A DNA stretch of 64,000 nt, from the NCBI RefSeq assembly GCF_026262505.1, contig NC_067203.1, positions 4,526,001 to 4,590,000 on the forward strand, read 5' to 3'. The notes under the pieces were generated by a model. The model was given only the letters and a program-made list of their open reading frames with translations. It had not been told where the DNA came from and made no database searches. Both the position numbers and the translations under genes were made by a program. Every line of letters begins with the position of its first letter. Position 1 is the first letter of the stretch. Source of the DNA: Trichomonas vaginalis G3 (Eukaryota > Parabasalia > Trichomonadida > Trichomonadidae). This document shows, piece by piece, positions 41,834-51,626 of this stretch.

Positions 41834-41878
41834 GGGCTAGAGGGCGCAACGCGCCTGGAAGCCCCACCTACCTGACCT
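41834..41878 (-). repeat. Maverick 1 right terminal inverted repeat
   Basis: Inverse of 15942-15986 with one mismatch. It is followed directly by ACATA (41879-41883), the right copy of the target duplication. Confidence 0.97.
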
Positions 41879-42336
41879 ACATATGTCCTATTTTTCTTCA
41901 CTTATACCAATACATTATTTTTTTTCAAAATATCATAGAGAAAATTGATATTTTACAAAATAATATGAACAAGTACAGCTATAGAATAATATATTTCAAT
42001 ATGTTATATGATTTACACAGTTTTTTGCATGATATCTTTTGAATTATATAACAGATTAACTTATAAAACACATCTTCATCATAAAAAGCACAAAATAAAG
42101 ATCGGATCTTGCTCAAACTAGATGATACCAATAATCAGATTATCGATATCATATATAACTAATAAGAGGATGCATGCACTCAATATAATAATACAGAAGC
42201 TATGCTCTGATCAGTGGTATATTCAAATCAAGAATAAAACAAGTCCTGCTTAAAATCGAAGTCTATCATCCTTTACTGACGTGGAATTGGTTTTTTTTGT
42301 ACGTTATAAAAAAATTGGTATACCCCCAATATCCTG

Positions 42337-42993
42337 TTTGAGATTAGTGATTTTGGGAATGGTTAGCAATTGGATAGATCTGATTATGCCCTTGATCAAG
42401 AAAGACTTTGGCTGTGAACATATTGTGTGCTTGTATATATTTACAACTTGTATTACTGATTCAATATCTGATTATGCATAAATACTTAAATATTTTGCAC
42501 TGTTATACATATAATTTCTATGCACATCATTAAATTAATAGTATTCAATAGAATTTGAATGAATATGAATTTAAATGAAAACAACAGATAGGTATGTGCA
42601 ATAGTTAACGCCGAAAAATAAAAGAAAAGCATATGAACAGTAATATCTAATGTAATATTCTTCAATAACACCCAAATATAGACAGAATGTCTCTGATTTA
42701 AAGAATAATAAACAAAAACACATGTATTTAATGATACAAATACATTATCTTACTAATGTATTATCATGATGCAAAAAGAAAATACCCAATACTTAATTCA
42801 TTTATTAGAAAAAAGGATTTTATAACCAAAAATTTCCCATCATCCTTTACTAATGTGCTTTCCGTATTTTAAGGACAATAGGGGAAAAAATCCGTAAACC
42901 CCAGATTATTTTAAAATTATCAAGACAAAATTCATGGATAATTAAACAAAACAAAATCTTTATTATTCATACAAACAAAAACATATCCGTATT
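42337..42993. other. AT-rich intergenic stretch
   Basis: No supportable gene. CATCCTTTACTAATGTGC at about 42840-42857 resembles the inner part of the Mutator-like TIR (CATCCTTTACTGACGTGG), so a decayed end of a related element may lie here. The rest shows nothing I can name. Confidence 0.6.
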
Positions 42994-44118
42994 TTAAACA
43001 ATAGCGTTCATTGGAGATAATGCTGCTTTTTTCTTTTTCTTTAATAGTAATGGCTCTTCCTCAGGGAGATCATCGTTTCCTGTTGATATAATTGCAAGAA
43101 TTCCTGTGCAAATTACAACAATTGAGAGTAAAATGAACATCATCAGTTGTTTTCTTCTTTTTTGGGATTGGATCAACAATTCATTCTTATTATGATATCC
43201 CTTTCTATATGCTGGCGTTCTTGTGGGGCGTGGTCGTAGAACAGCGTCTAAATTTCCAATGAAAAAAGTTATATTTAGCTGTGATTGAGATTGATCAGGA
43301 ACAAAGTCTATTGGTACATCGGATGTGAATACATCAATAAAAGAACTTTCAATTTGCAGTTTTGCGTCTTTACATTGAAATGTATTTCCATTTTTATTTT
43401 CAGCGATATATGTATTAAAAATGTGGTAATTTCCGTTAGGCGTAAGTACTATCATACCCTTTTCGGTATTTAATTGGTAATTCTTAATGATATTTACGAA
43501 TTTCATTTCGAGAAAATAACTAAATAAAAGACACGAAGCATCTGTAGCGGAATTATCAATGAAAGAACACATTGTAAGATTCGAATTTCCTAAAAATTCT
43601 GATCCTGATTTCGAAAAGCAGTCATTAATCGAAGAGTTTATGTGGCCAGCGAAATTGTGTCCTGAAAATGACACAGGAGCACTTCCTGTAGGAAAGTTCG
43701 AGTTACCACACATCGAAATCGACGAAAGATTAAAGAAGTTTTGATTTTTCCCATCTGATTTTATAAAATTGCCAAGAGTATCTTTTGCTACACATTTTAG
43801 AGCAATAGTACAACATATTTGAAAGTATCCGTCTGTAGACTTTAAACATATGGCGCCACCGTAACCGGTTGAAGAACAAGTATCAAAAACAACTCTGTCA
43901 ATCACTCCATATATAGCTTTCTTATTAATAGCAATTGCTCCACCACCAGAGCGATCTGATTGCGCATTTGTTGAGCAATTGTAAAATATGGAATCCATTA
44001 TTGTAAATTTATGATTTTCTACTGTAGTTTCGCGATCATGTGGCATTAGTTTGATCCCGAGAATGCCAACATATTCTGATGAAAAGAAAGTATTGGCATT
44101 ATGGAGTAGAAAAAACAT
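42994..44118 (-). CDS. Pmp-like beta-helix surface membrane protein
   Basis: About 374 residues from the ATG at 44118, which follows TTTTCAATTTTTATA, an initiator-like sequence. The frame extends a little further up but without an ATG. MFFLLHNANTFFSSEY is a short signal-peptide-like start. The ectodomain has GGGAIAIN and GYGGAICLK, the GGAI repeats of chlamydial-type polymorphic membrane proteins, a family found in trichomonads, with many Cys and Asn. A transmembrane helix (MMFILLSIVVICTGILAII) near residue 325 is followed by a short cytoplasmic tail with EEEPLL, an acidic di-leucine sorting signal, and a Lys run. Probably a surface protein recycled by endocytosis. Confidence 0.75.
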   Translation of the reverse strand: MFFLLHNANTFFSSEYVGILGIKLMPHDRETTVENHKFTIMDSIFYNCSTNAQSDRSGGGAIAINKKAIYGVIDRVVFDTCSSTGYGGAICLKSTDGYFQICCTIALKCVAKDTLGNFIKSDGKNQNFFNLSSISMCGNSNFPTGSAPVSFSGHNFAGHINSSINDCFSKSGSEFLGNSNLTMCSFIDNSATDASCLLFSYFLEMKFVNIIKNYQLNTEKGMIVLTPNGNYHIFNTYIAENKNGNTFQCKDAKLQIESSFIDVFTSDVPIDFVPDQSQSQLNITFFIGNLDAVLRPRPTRTPAYRKGYHNKNELLIQSQKRRKQLMMFILLSIVVICTGILAIISTGNDDLPEEEPLLLKKKKKAALSPMNAIV

Positions 44119-44410
44119 TATAAAAATTGAAAAATTATATATTGGAGAAAAAAGTGCCAAGAAATCAAAATTTCGAAACGAATTGGAATCATATTTTACA
44201 AATTAAATGAGTGTGCTTGTATATTTCTTTTCGAATATATGAAATTTGAATCATAAATCAAGAAATTGAATCTGAAGATTTTTGAAAATTGGCGTGGATG
44301 AGCCATTTTGATGTAATTTAGGATTAACATGAAATTTTAATATTATTTAAAGGATTTTGTTAAGATTTGATCGACCCATCTAAAAAAATTTTTGTGTTTT
44401 TACAAAAATA
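44119..44410. promoter_or_regulatory. Intergenic region between divergent host genes
   Basis: AT-rich, with TTTTCAATTTTTATA next to the left gene start (44118). On the right side, AAAAATTTTTGTG and TTTTTACAAAAATA precede the ATG at 44411. No gene seen. Confidence 0.45.
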
Positions 44411-45427
44411 ATGCTTACTTCGGCCTTCAAGCGTTTTGCCGGACAGGAAACAATTCTTAAGGCTCTTGCACGCACAGATGTTGACAAGTTCATCGAGGGT
44501 ATCGATCGTATTGTCGTTACAGTCGGCGCAAAAGGCGGTGTTGGTAAATCTACAGTTGCTGTTAACACAGCTCTTGCTCTTGCTGATATTGATAACACAG
44601 CAGGTGTATTAGACTTAGATCTCTTCGCTCCTTCAGTTCCACAGCTCTGCAACACAGTTACAAATAATCTTCAACTTTCAAAAGAGAAAAACTTCCTTCC
44701 AATCTCAGCATACGGTATCGAAACTATCTCTGTCGGTAATGGCACAGAGAGAGATCAGGCTTTGCTCTGGAATAGCCAATTTATTCCAAAACTTGTCGAA
44801 CAACTTTCAAAGAAATCAGAATGGTCGAATCTCGATTACCTCATCGTTGATGTTCCATCAGGCAGCATCGAAATTCTTTCTGCTCTCAACGACCACGTTC
44901 ATATTGACGGCGCGATCGTTGTTACAGGCTGCGATCAGTTATCACAGACATCTACACTTCGTACCATTGATGCTCTTCACAAACTGAAGATCCCAGTCTC
45001 TGGTATTGTTAAGAATTTCGATAATGAGAGATGCATGCACTGCGGAACGCCAATTAAGCACAAGCAACCAGCCGATGCCATCGATGTCAGTCGCGAGACA
45101 AACGTAGACGTTCTTACTTCCATTCCAAGAGAAAATGCGATCGCAATTAGTGGCGAAAAGGGCTTCCCAGTTGTTCTTTCCGATCCAAACTCCAATGGTG
45201 CTGCAGCCTTCAGACAATTAGCCCGTAAAATCATGGCAAAGGTTCCAAAGAGAACAGAAGAGCAATTAAAGCAGATTCTTAAGGAAAGAGATGAAAAGAG
45301 GAAGCAGCAGGAAGAGCTTCTTAGAAAGATAGAGGAGGAATACAGAAAACAAATCGAAGAAGAAAAGAAGAATATGGCAAAGGCTGAAGAAAAGAAAACA
45401 GAGGAAAAGAAAGTAGAAAACAAGTAA
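44411..45427 (+). CDS. Mrp/Nbp35/Ind1-type Fe-S assembly NTPase, hydrogenosome-like leader
   Basis: Carries or transfers Fe-S clusters to target proteins. 338 residues. MLTSAFKRFAGQETILKALA is short, basic and Ser/Thr-rich like parabasalid hydrogenosomal presequences. GAKGGVGKST at 40-49 is the deviant Walker A (P-loop with two Lys). DLDLFAPSVP is switch I-like. DYLIVDVPSG is Walker B-like (DVPSG where DxPPG is usual). RCMHCG near residue 208 is the CxxC that binds the bridging cluster. After residue about 285 comes a Glu/Lys coiled-coil tail, unusual for the family. Codons are C/G-richer at third positions than in its neighbours, as expected for a well-expressed host gene. Confidence 0.88.
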   Translation: MLTSAFKRFAGQETILKALARTDVDKFIEGIDRIVVTVGAKGGVGKSTVAVNTALALADIDNTAGVLDLDLFAPSVPQLCNTVTNNLQLSKEKNFLPISAYGIETISVGNGTERDQALLWNSQFIPKLVEQLSKKSEWSNLDYLIVDVPSGSIEILSALNDHVHIDGAIVVTGCDQLSQTSTLRTIDALHKLKIPVSGIVKNFDNERCMHCGTPIKHKQPADAIDVSRETNVDVLTSIPRENAIAISGEKGFPVVLSDPNSNGAAAFRQLARKIMAKVPKRTEEQLKQILKERDEKRKQQEELLRKIEEEYRKQIEEEKKNMAKAEEKKTEEKKVENK

Positions 45428-47690
45428 AAATACATAATATTAACTTTATATGACAAATAAATAATTTATTCATTTAAATACATCTCTTTTTTGATGAGTA
45501 CGATAAGATTTACAAATACCCTCAAAAAAAGGGGGAACTCATTTTTTAAACCAAAAAAGTGGCACCTGAGTATATTGTTTCTGTTTTATCTGATCATTGA
45601 AACGGAATTGATCCACGTGGTTAGTATGAAACAATGATATACTAGGGACTAAAGAATATTAATATTACAAAAACCCAATTATTCCATGTTCAACTCATCA
45701 TATCTTGCATTAAAGTTGATACCTTTATTTTTTCGAAATATTACAGCAGTATCAACCTTACGTATTACCAATGATAGTCAAAGTACTATTTTGGCATAAA
45801 AAATTTAAAACGATATTAAAACAACAGATTGACTAGTCATTCTGGTATAGTATCATGCATACTATCAGGTGATAAAATCTCAAATATCTTAGCTTAACTC
45901 CCGTTTGATTATGAGATACAGATCTAATGTTGCTTGTTTTGTAGCCATAGTCACTAACTTATAACATTATTATGATAAGAAGACTAAATGTGCGAGTTTA
46001 ATTTACATTTGATTCAGATTTATTATCGAAAAGCAAATCACAATATATATCTTGAACTCATCTGCGAATAAAATCATGATTTTATTGATTATTTTCTAGA
46101 TGTTTACAATATTTTCTAAACATGTGAAGATAATCCTTAATTTGAACCAGAAATAATTTTAAATTACTAACAATGGATGGTTATCTATATATAATAATAT
46201 ATTATTTTTGATAGGAAACTATGACTGATCTATAATTTAGGAATATATACTTCTTTTCTATATCTTTGAAAAATAGTTATTTGATTTTGCTGTATAAGTG
46301 ATATATTTTAGTAAAAATATTATATAATATCAAAAATAAAAAGGTTCTATCGATTTGTAACACAATGAATATGGTTTATTTCTCTCTAAATTATAAATTT
46401 TCAAAAAAATTAAACTCATTTTTCTAAAAAATATCGAGAATTGAAAAAAACGTTATCATTTTCTAAAAAATTGCTTAGGCTTTTTCTAAAATGGAAAAAA
46501 TTTGGAGAAATTCACCAAGAAGAACTTCATTCTAGGTATCCAAAGCAATTGCTATCAGTCAAAAAAACCTCGAAAATTTTAAATATTGATATAGATTTTC
46601 ATCAATCACTTAAAATCGATTGTTTGCAGTCGATATTATCACATATTATTAAATTTTAATATATTTGAACATACTACAAATTGTTTTTGAAACTTATCAA
46701 CAAAATCGCGCAATTTAACAATACTCTAACTCTCATACACAGATACCATTACCACAGTCTCAATTTAAGAAGAAATGATTAATAAAATCTAAGATCTAAC
46801 GATTTATTTACCCAATTCGAATAATATTTTTAATTATAAATCCTTATTTGTGCATGTTTTATATACAGATATAGAAAGAAAAACGAATAAAGTGTTACTT
46901 CAAAAAAATACCTGAAAGCACCCTAATCAATAAACAATTTACTTTTTTACCATCGAATTTTGCTCGTCTTGAGCCATATTTTTCGTTTAATTTTCATAGT
47001 ACGATAAAACATATGGGTTATAAAGTAAAGTATGAATATTTTAGAAGATCATAATATATCTCGAAATCAAACGAAAGTCATTTTATGAGTCCATACACAC
47101 TATTACTATACTTCATATGTCAAGCATAATGGGAACAATTTTGGTCGATACCTTTGTTGTCGACGAAGTTCCCCCTTTTTTCCTCAAAACCCAATTTGAA
47201 CACGTCAGATAATTTGAACCCTCCCAATTTGGAAACGTTATAGAGATTGAGTTAAGATATTGTGGATTACTTCATAATCTTGAAACTTTTTTCGTATATT
47301 TCGATCAAACTGATGATATTATAATATATATTCAACCATGCGAAATAATTTTGGACAAACTATGCTTCATATTGCAGAAGTTCTCATTTCGCTTGGTGAG
47401 AATAATGTTCTTTCATATATTCTATTCTTTTTCTGGTATTTTCGAGGATGAATTTTATCAGTTATAAAATATGTTTTATGCAAAGATTCCAAATTATATT
47501 TAGATTATATAGAGAATCAATCATCAGAACCTTAACTTGAGATCTATTGGATTTATGAGGTTATCTGTGAAGAAAAACAATTCAGAAAAATATTCATTAA
47601 GATCGATAAAATAAATCTGTAAAGAGTATTTAATATATCTCAATCAACAACGAGGAAATAATATAATAAAGATCAAATAGATTTGTGATT
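45428..47690. other. Long AT-rich intergenic region
   Basis: No gene I can support over 2.2 kb. CAAAAAAAGGGGGAACTC at about 45522-45540 and an inverse relative, GAGTT-type AAGTTCCCCCTTTTTTCCTC at about 47166-47185, could be decayed inverted repeats of an old element. No target duplication found. Confidence 0.55.
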
Positions 47691-50240
47691 TCAATAAGTT
47701 AATTTGTATGGCAGTTGTAGAGGTGTTTTTCCATAATGATCTTTAATATTGATATCAACACCGTGGAAAATAAGAAGTTCTTTAACATCTGATCTATTTT
47801 TGATTGCAGCATAATGAAGTGGTGTTTTCCCATCATGATCTTTCGCATCTATATCAGCACCAAGTGAAATAAGAAGTTCTATTACATCTGAAAAAGTTTC
47901 GCTTACAGCATAATGCAGTGATGTTTTCCCGTTGTAATCTTCTGCATTGATATTAGCACCACGTAAAATAAGAATTTTTATTACATCTGAATTGCTGTTG
48001 ACTGTAGCATAATGGAGAGGTGTTTTCCCATCATGATCTTTTGCATTTATATCAGCACCAAGTGAAATAAGAAGTTCCACTATATTTATAATATTTTCTA
48101 ATATCGCATAATGAAGTGGTGTTATTCCGATACGATCTTTAATATTGATATTAGCGCCATGCGAAATAAGAAGCTGTACTTTTCCTGCATCATTTTTCTT
48201 TGCCGCATAATAGAGAGGTGTTGTCCCATCAAGATCTTGTACATTGATATCAGCTCCAAATGATAATAGAATTTTCATTTCTTCAGTAGTAGTAGATCCA
48301 TTTTTAGCACTATAAAAAAGTGGTGTTTTTTGTTTATAAGATTTTGCATTGATATCAGCACCATTGGAAATAAGAGTTCTAATAATCTCTGAATTATTGG
48401 AGATTGTCGCATAATGAAGTGGTGTATTCCCATCACAATCCTTTGCATTAACATTAGCACCATGTGAAATAAGAAGTTGTACATTTTGATTTCGGTATCC
48501 AACTGCATAATGCAGTGGTGTTTTCCCTTCATCATCTTATGCATTGATATCAGCACCATTTGTAATTAGAAATTTAAATTTTTCTGGGCTTGATTCATCC
48601 ATAGCTGAATAATGAAGTGATGTTTTACCACATTGGTCTTTTAAGTTGATATTAGCACCATGCATTAAAAGAAATTTTAATCGTTCTTGGCTAAATCCAA
48701 CAAAAGCTATATATTGAAATGACATGTTCCCTTTATGATCTTTTGAATCGATATTAGCACCATGTGATAGAAGAAGTTCTAATTTTTCTGGATTAAATTC
48801 ATTGTGAATTAAATAATTAAATGGTGTTTTCCCTTCACAATCTTCTGAATTGATATCAGCACCATGTGAAATAAGAAATTCAATAATTTCAATGAAGGTT
48901 ACTTTATCAACTGAATAATGAAGTGGTGTTTTGTAATCATAATCTTTAGAATTGATATCAGCACCATGAGAAATAAGAGATTTTACTATTCTTATGTTAT
49001 TTTTACCAACTGCATAATGAATTGGTGTTTTCCCATGATAATCTTTTGTATTGATATCAGCCCCATGCCAAATAAGAAATTCAACCATTCTTATTTTATC
49101 GTTGATCACAGCACAATGAAGTGGTGTTATACCATGATAATCTTTTGCATTGATATCAATACCATGAGAAATTAATAGATCAGCAATATCAAGGCAATCT
49201 TTCATTACTGCATAATGAAGATAAGTTTTTTCATCTATAGACTTTTTATTGACGTCAATACTATTGGAATCTAATAAATATCTGCAAATATCCACATTTT
49301 TAGATTTGAATGCGTAATGGAAAATATCCAATTTCCGCCAAGTAACTTTGTCCAGAGAAAGTTTTTCTTTCATTAGAAGCTCATTCGTTTGTGGAAATAC
49401 AGCGCACCATGGAACAATAAAGTTTTTTTCTTTCGCGAAAAGCAGAAATACAGCCTTCAGGTTTTGATATTTGATAATATCTTCATAAATATTTGTACCA
49501 ATCGAATTATTTACTGCGAAATCTTGAATTGTAAATATCTGTCTGTCTAAAACGTATGAAAGCATTTCATTATTATGACATTTTACAATATCTCTAAGAC
49601 ATTCGCTATCCATCGCATTGTCTTTCAAGCAATCGTTAATGATGTCTGTATTTCTTCCGATAATTGCAAGTCTAAGACATTTATTGTCTAATTTAGAATA
49701 TAAATTTGAAAATAAAAATTTGAAAATATTGACGGACCCGAAATAAGCACATGCTTTAATTAATGACAAGTAAGCAAAAGATACTCTATGCTTAACAATT
49801 GATAAATTGCTAAGAGTTTTGAGATCTTCAAATTCATCGTGAATTGAATAATTTTTGATTTTCAACATTGGAATTTCAAGAATTGTGTCATTGTTATTAA
49901 TATTTTTTTGAGAAATATATTCTTTAAATTTATCAATTTGATCATGCATAAGAATATATTCGATCGAACCTTCTAATGGAAAATCCAATTTACAAATGTT
50001 ATTATTTTTGAAGCCGAGAAGCTCGAGAATTTTAATGTATATCTCTGTAGAAGCATAATTGTATTGAATTGCCGTAAGAATAATCTTTGAAATGCGATAT
50101 CCCGAAAGTTTGTATTTAGAAATCAAGACATTTGTTATTGTATTGTACAGATCTTCAACAGATTTATCAGGTTTAATACTGAAAAGTTTTTCAAAAGCTT
50201 CTATAAAGTCAGTATATGGTTTTGAATAGTCAACGCTCAT
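47691..50240 (-). CDS. DUF3447-like/ankyrin-repeat protein with one in-frame TAA
   Basis: 849 codons in a single frame from MSVDYSKPYTDFIEAFEKLF to 47691, interrupted only by TAA at 48537-48539. The N-terminal 340 residues are the helical DUF3447-like region. About 16 ankyrin repeats follow (consensus DINAKDYHGKTPLHYAV). The TAA stands where Lys of DINAKD is expected, and the code resumes with DDEGKTPLHYAV, so a single base change explains it. The upstream sequence TATCAATAAAAAAAATC before ATG could hold an initiator. Product, if read through or if the stop is an error, is a large protein-interaction scaffold, otherwise a 567-residue form with seven repeats. The last repeat ends abnormally (TPLQLPYKLTY). 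Confidence 0.8.
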
Positions 50241-50939
50241 GATTTTTTTTATTGATAATATTATTAATAGTTTTCAACAATAGTACTAAAATTACGTATG
50301 AAATATTGGGGAACAATAAAATAGATACGTATTTTCTACAATACTGTTTCCAAATAGAAGATAATACTCCGAAATTTGAATCTCAGATTATACACATAAT
50401 AACAAAGCATTCAATGATCTATTTTGTTCTCAATTTCCTAATATAAACAGAAATTCCCAAAATGAATAGCAGTATTTACTTATTTAAGATCTATACACAT
50501 GGTTTGTAAGTACTATTAAACAAGAAACTCATAAAATTATTAAACCAAAAAGATTTTTAAACATCGAGATTTAAACATAATTTGTTTTGGCCTGATTGTC
50601 TCCCAAATGTCCTCTTTACTACACTAGATGATAAGCATTACTGTCACTTAAAATATCGCGATCAATTTTTTTCTATTGAAATCAAATCCTGATAAAAATC
50701 TTAAAACATGAGTATGATATTATATGGTGATGAATATACTGCAATTTTAAGTTGAAATATCATTGATCTGCCTATTTTGAGGCAAAGTAGTAGGATAGGA
50801 AGGGTTGTGTGACTTTTTTTGTTACATCTATATATAGACGATGCATTAAAATATATTTATTTATAAACACATTTTAAAAAATTAACATTAATTTTAAAAT
50901 AATTTATTTTTTATCTTTTATAAAAGAAGCTATATATAG
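50241..50939. other. Intergenic region with the presumed left end of element 2
   Basis: AT-rich, no gene. Around 50776-50812 a G-rich stretch (TTTTGAGGCAAAGTAGTAGG and AGGAAGGGTTGTGTGAC) contrasts with its surroundings and could be the left terminal repeat of element 2. Its partner would lie beyond the window, so this cannot be tested here. Confidence 0.4.
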
Positions 50940-51173
50940 ATGATGTCAGATATTCCGCGATTAATTAAACATTGTTTAAATCCTGAATGGGTTAAACTTC
51001 AATTTAAAAAGGAAGACTGTGAATTATTAAATGAATATGAAAGCCAAAATAAGCTAATGAGGTATAAATATAATGATAAAGAATATTTAATTTCATGGAA
51101 TCAATGGAGTCATAATCAAAGACCTCATAAACGAGAAAAAGAAATTGAAACTAATGATTATTTGAATTTATGA
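50940..51173 (+). CDS. Small element-2 protein, 77 residues
   Basis: MMSDIPRLIKHCLNPEWVKL, with polar helices and aromatic residues (YLISWNQWSHNQRPHKRE). An upstream TTTTTTATCTTTTATAAAAG fits the element motif. It converges on and overlaps the end of the next gene by 23 bp. No family recognised. Confidence 0.55.
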   Translation: MMSDIPRLIKHCLNPEWVKLQFKKEDCELLNEYESQNKLMRYKYNDKEYLISWNQWSHNQRPHKREKEIETNDYLNL

Positions 51174-51494
51174 AATCAATTATTTGATTCATTCTTTCTT
51201 CAATCTCTTCTATTCTTTTTGTTAAATCATCTATTTTCATTAATGAGGTGATTCTTGATTGAGGAATAGATTTCAAACTAACCACCCCCTTTATTTTTGA
51301 AATTTTGAATCCATCAACTTTAAACATTTTATTCAATTTACACGTTGTCAATTCTTCAAATAATTTTTTATTGTTAGCATAGTAGTCATTAAATTCTTCA
51401 ACAGATGAAAAAATTTTTATTTCAGTAATTGGTTTAACAACGTTTATTTTTTGTACTAAGGCTGTATGTTGTGAAAATGGATGTTGTATGCCAT
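51151..51494 (-). CDS. Small coiled-coil element-2 protein (frameshift near start)
   Basis: The long frame reads HPFSQHTALVQKINVVKPI, EEFNDYYANNKKLFEEL, FKVDGFKISKIKGVVSL and ends with a coiled coil (LTKRIEEIEERMNQIIDFI). The only ATG, at 51494 (TTAAATAA-ATG), is in another frame, so a one-base shift lies in the first few codons. About 110 residues. Function unknown. Confidence 0.55.
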
Positions 51495-51626
51495 TTATTT
51501 AATACAATTTAAAACTTTATTTTTTAATGAAATACCACAGAAGAGACAAAAGGAACCGTTAATGATGGTTTTGATTCTTGATCAAAGAGGTGGGCACCCT
51601 TAAACATTTATTTTATTTTTATATAA

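Larger units (their letters stand above)
15942..41878. mobile_element. Maverick/Polinton-type element 1 (25.9 kb as assembled)
   Basis: The 45-bp TIRs (15942-15986 and 41834-41878) differ at one base, start AGGTCAGGTA, and are unusually GC-rich for this region. A 5-bp direct repeat ACATA flanks them. The interior encodes integrase, PolB, SF3 helicase, packaging ATPase and capsid candidates, the defining Maverick gene set, plus methyltransferase, HNH protein and fibre. About 1.9 kb is duplicated across an assembly gap, so the real element is probably nearer 24 kb. I did not find the cysteine protease usual in Mavericks. Frameshifts make it unclear whether this copy is active. Confidence 0.95.
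14196..42327. mobile_element. Mutator-like (MULE-type) element, non-autonomous, split by the Maverick
   Basis: The two ends are long inverted repeats of about 67 bp (14196-14262 and 42261-42327), sharing GGGGTATACC, a T-tract, ATAACGTAC, an A-tract and CCACGTCAGTAAAGGA with few differences. They are flanked by the 9-bp direct repeat AATATCCTG (14187-14195 and 42328-42336). Long TIRs with a 9-bp duplication fit Mutator-like elements. Without the Maverick the element is about 2.2 kb and I see no transposase in it, so it would depend on one encoded elsewhere. Confidence 0.85.

Noticed and set aside
42281-42481. 66-residue frame at the right end of the Mutator-like element
   Set aside because: Starts inside the TIR, without an ATG or motif, and is not conserved in the left TIR.
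46441-46659. 72-residue plus-strand frame in the intergenic region
   Set aside because: Begins with TTG, low-complexity Lys/Phe composition, no upstream motif and no recognisable feature.
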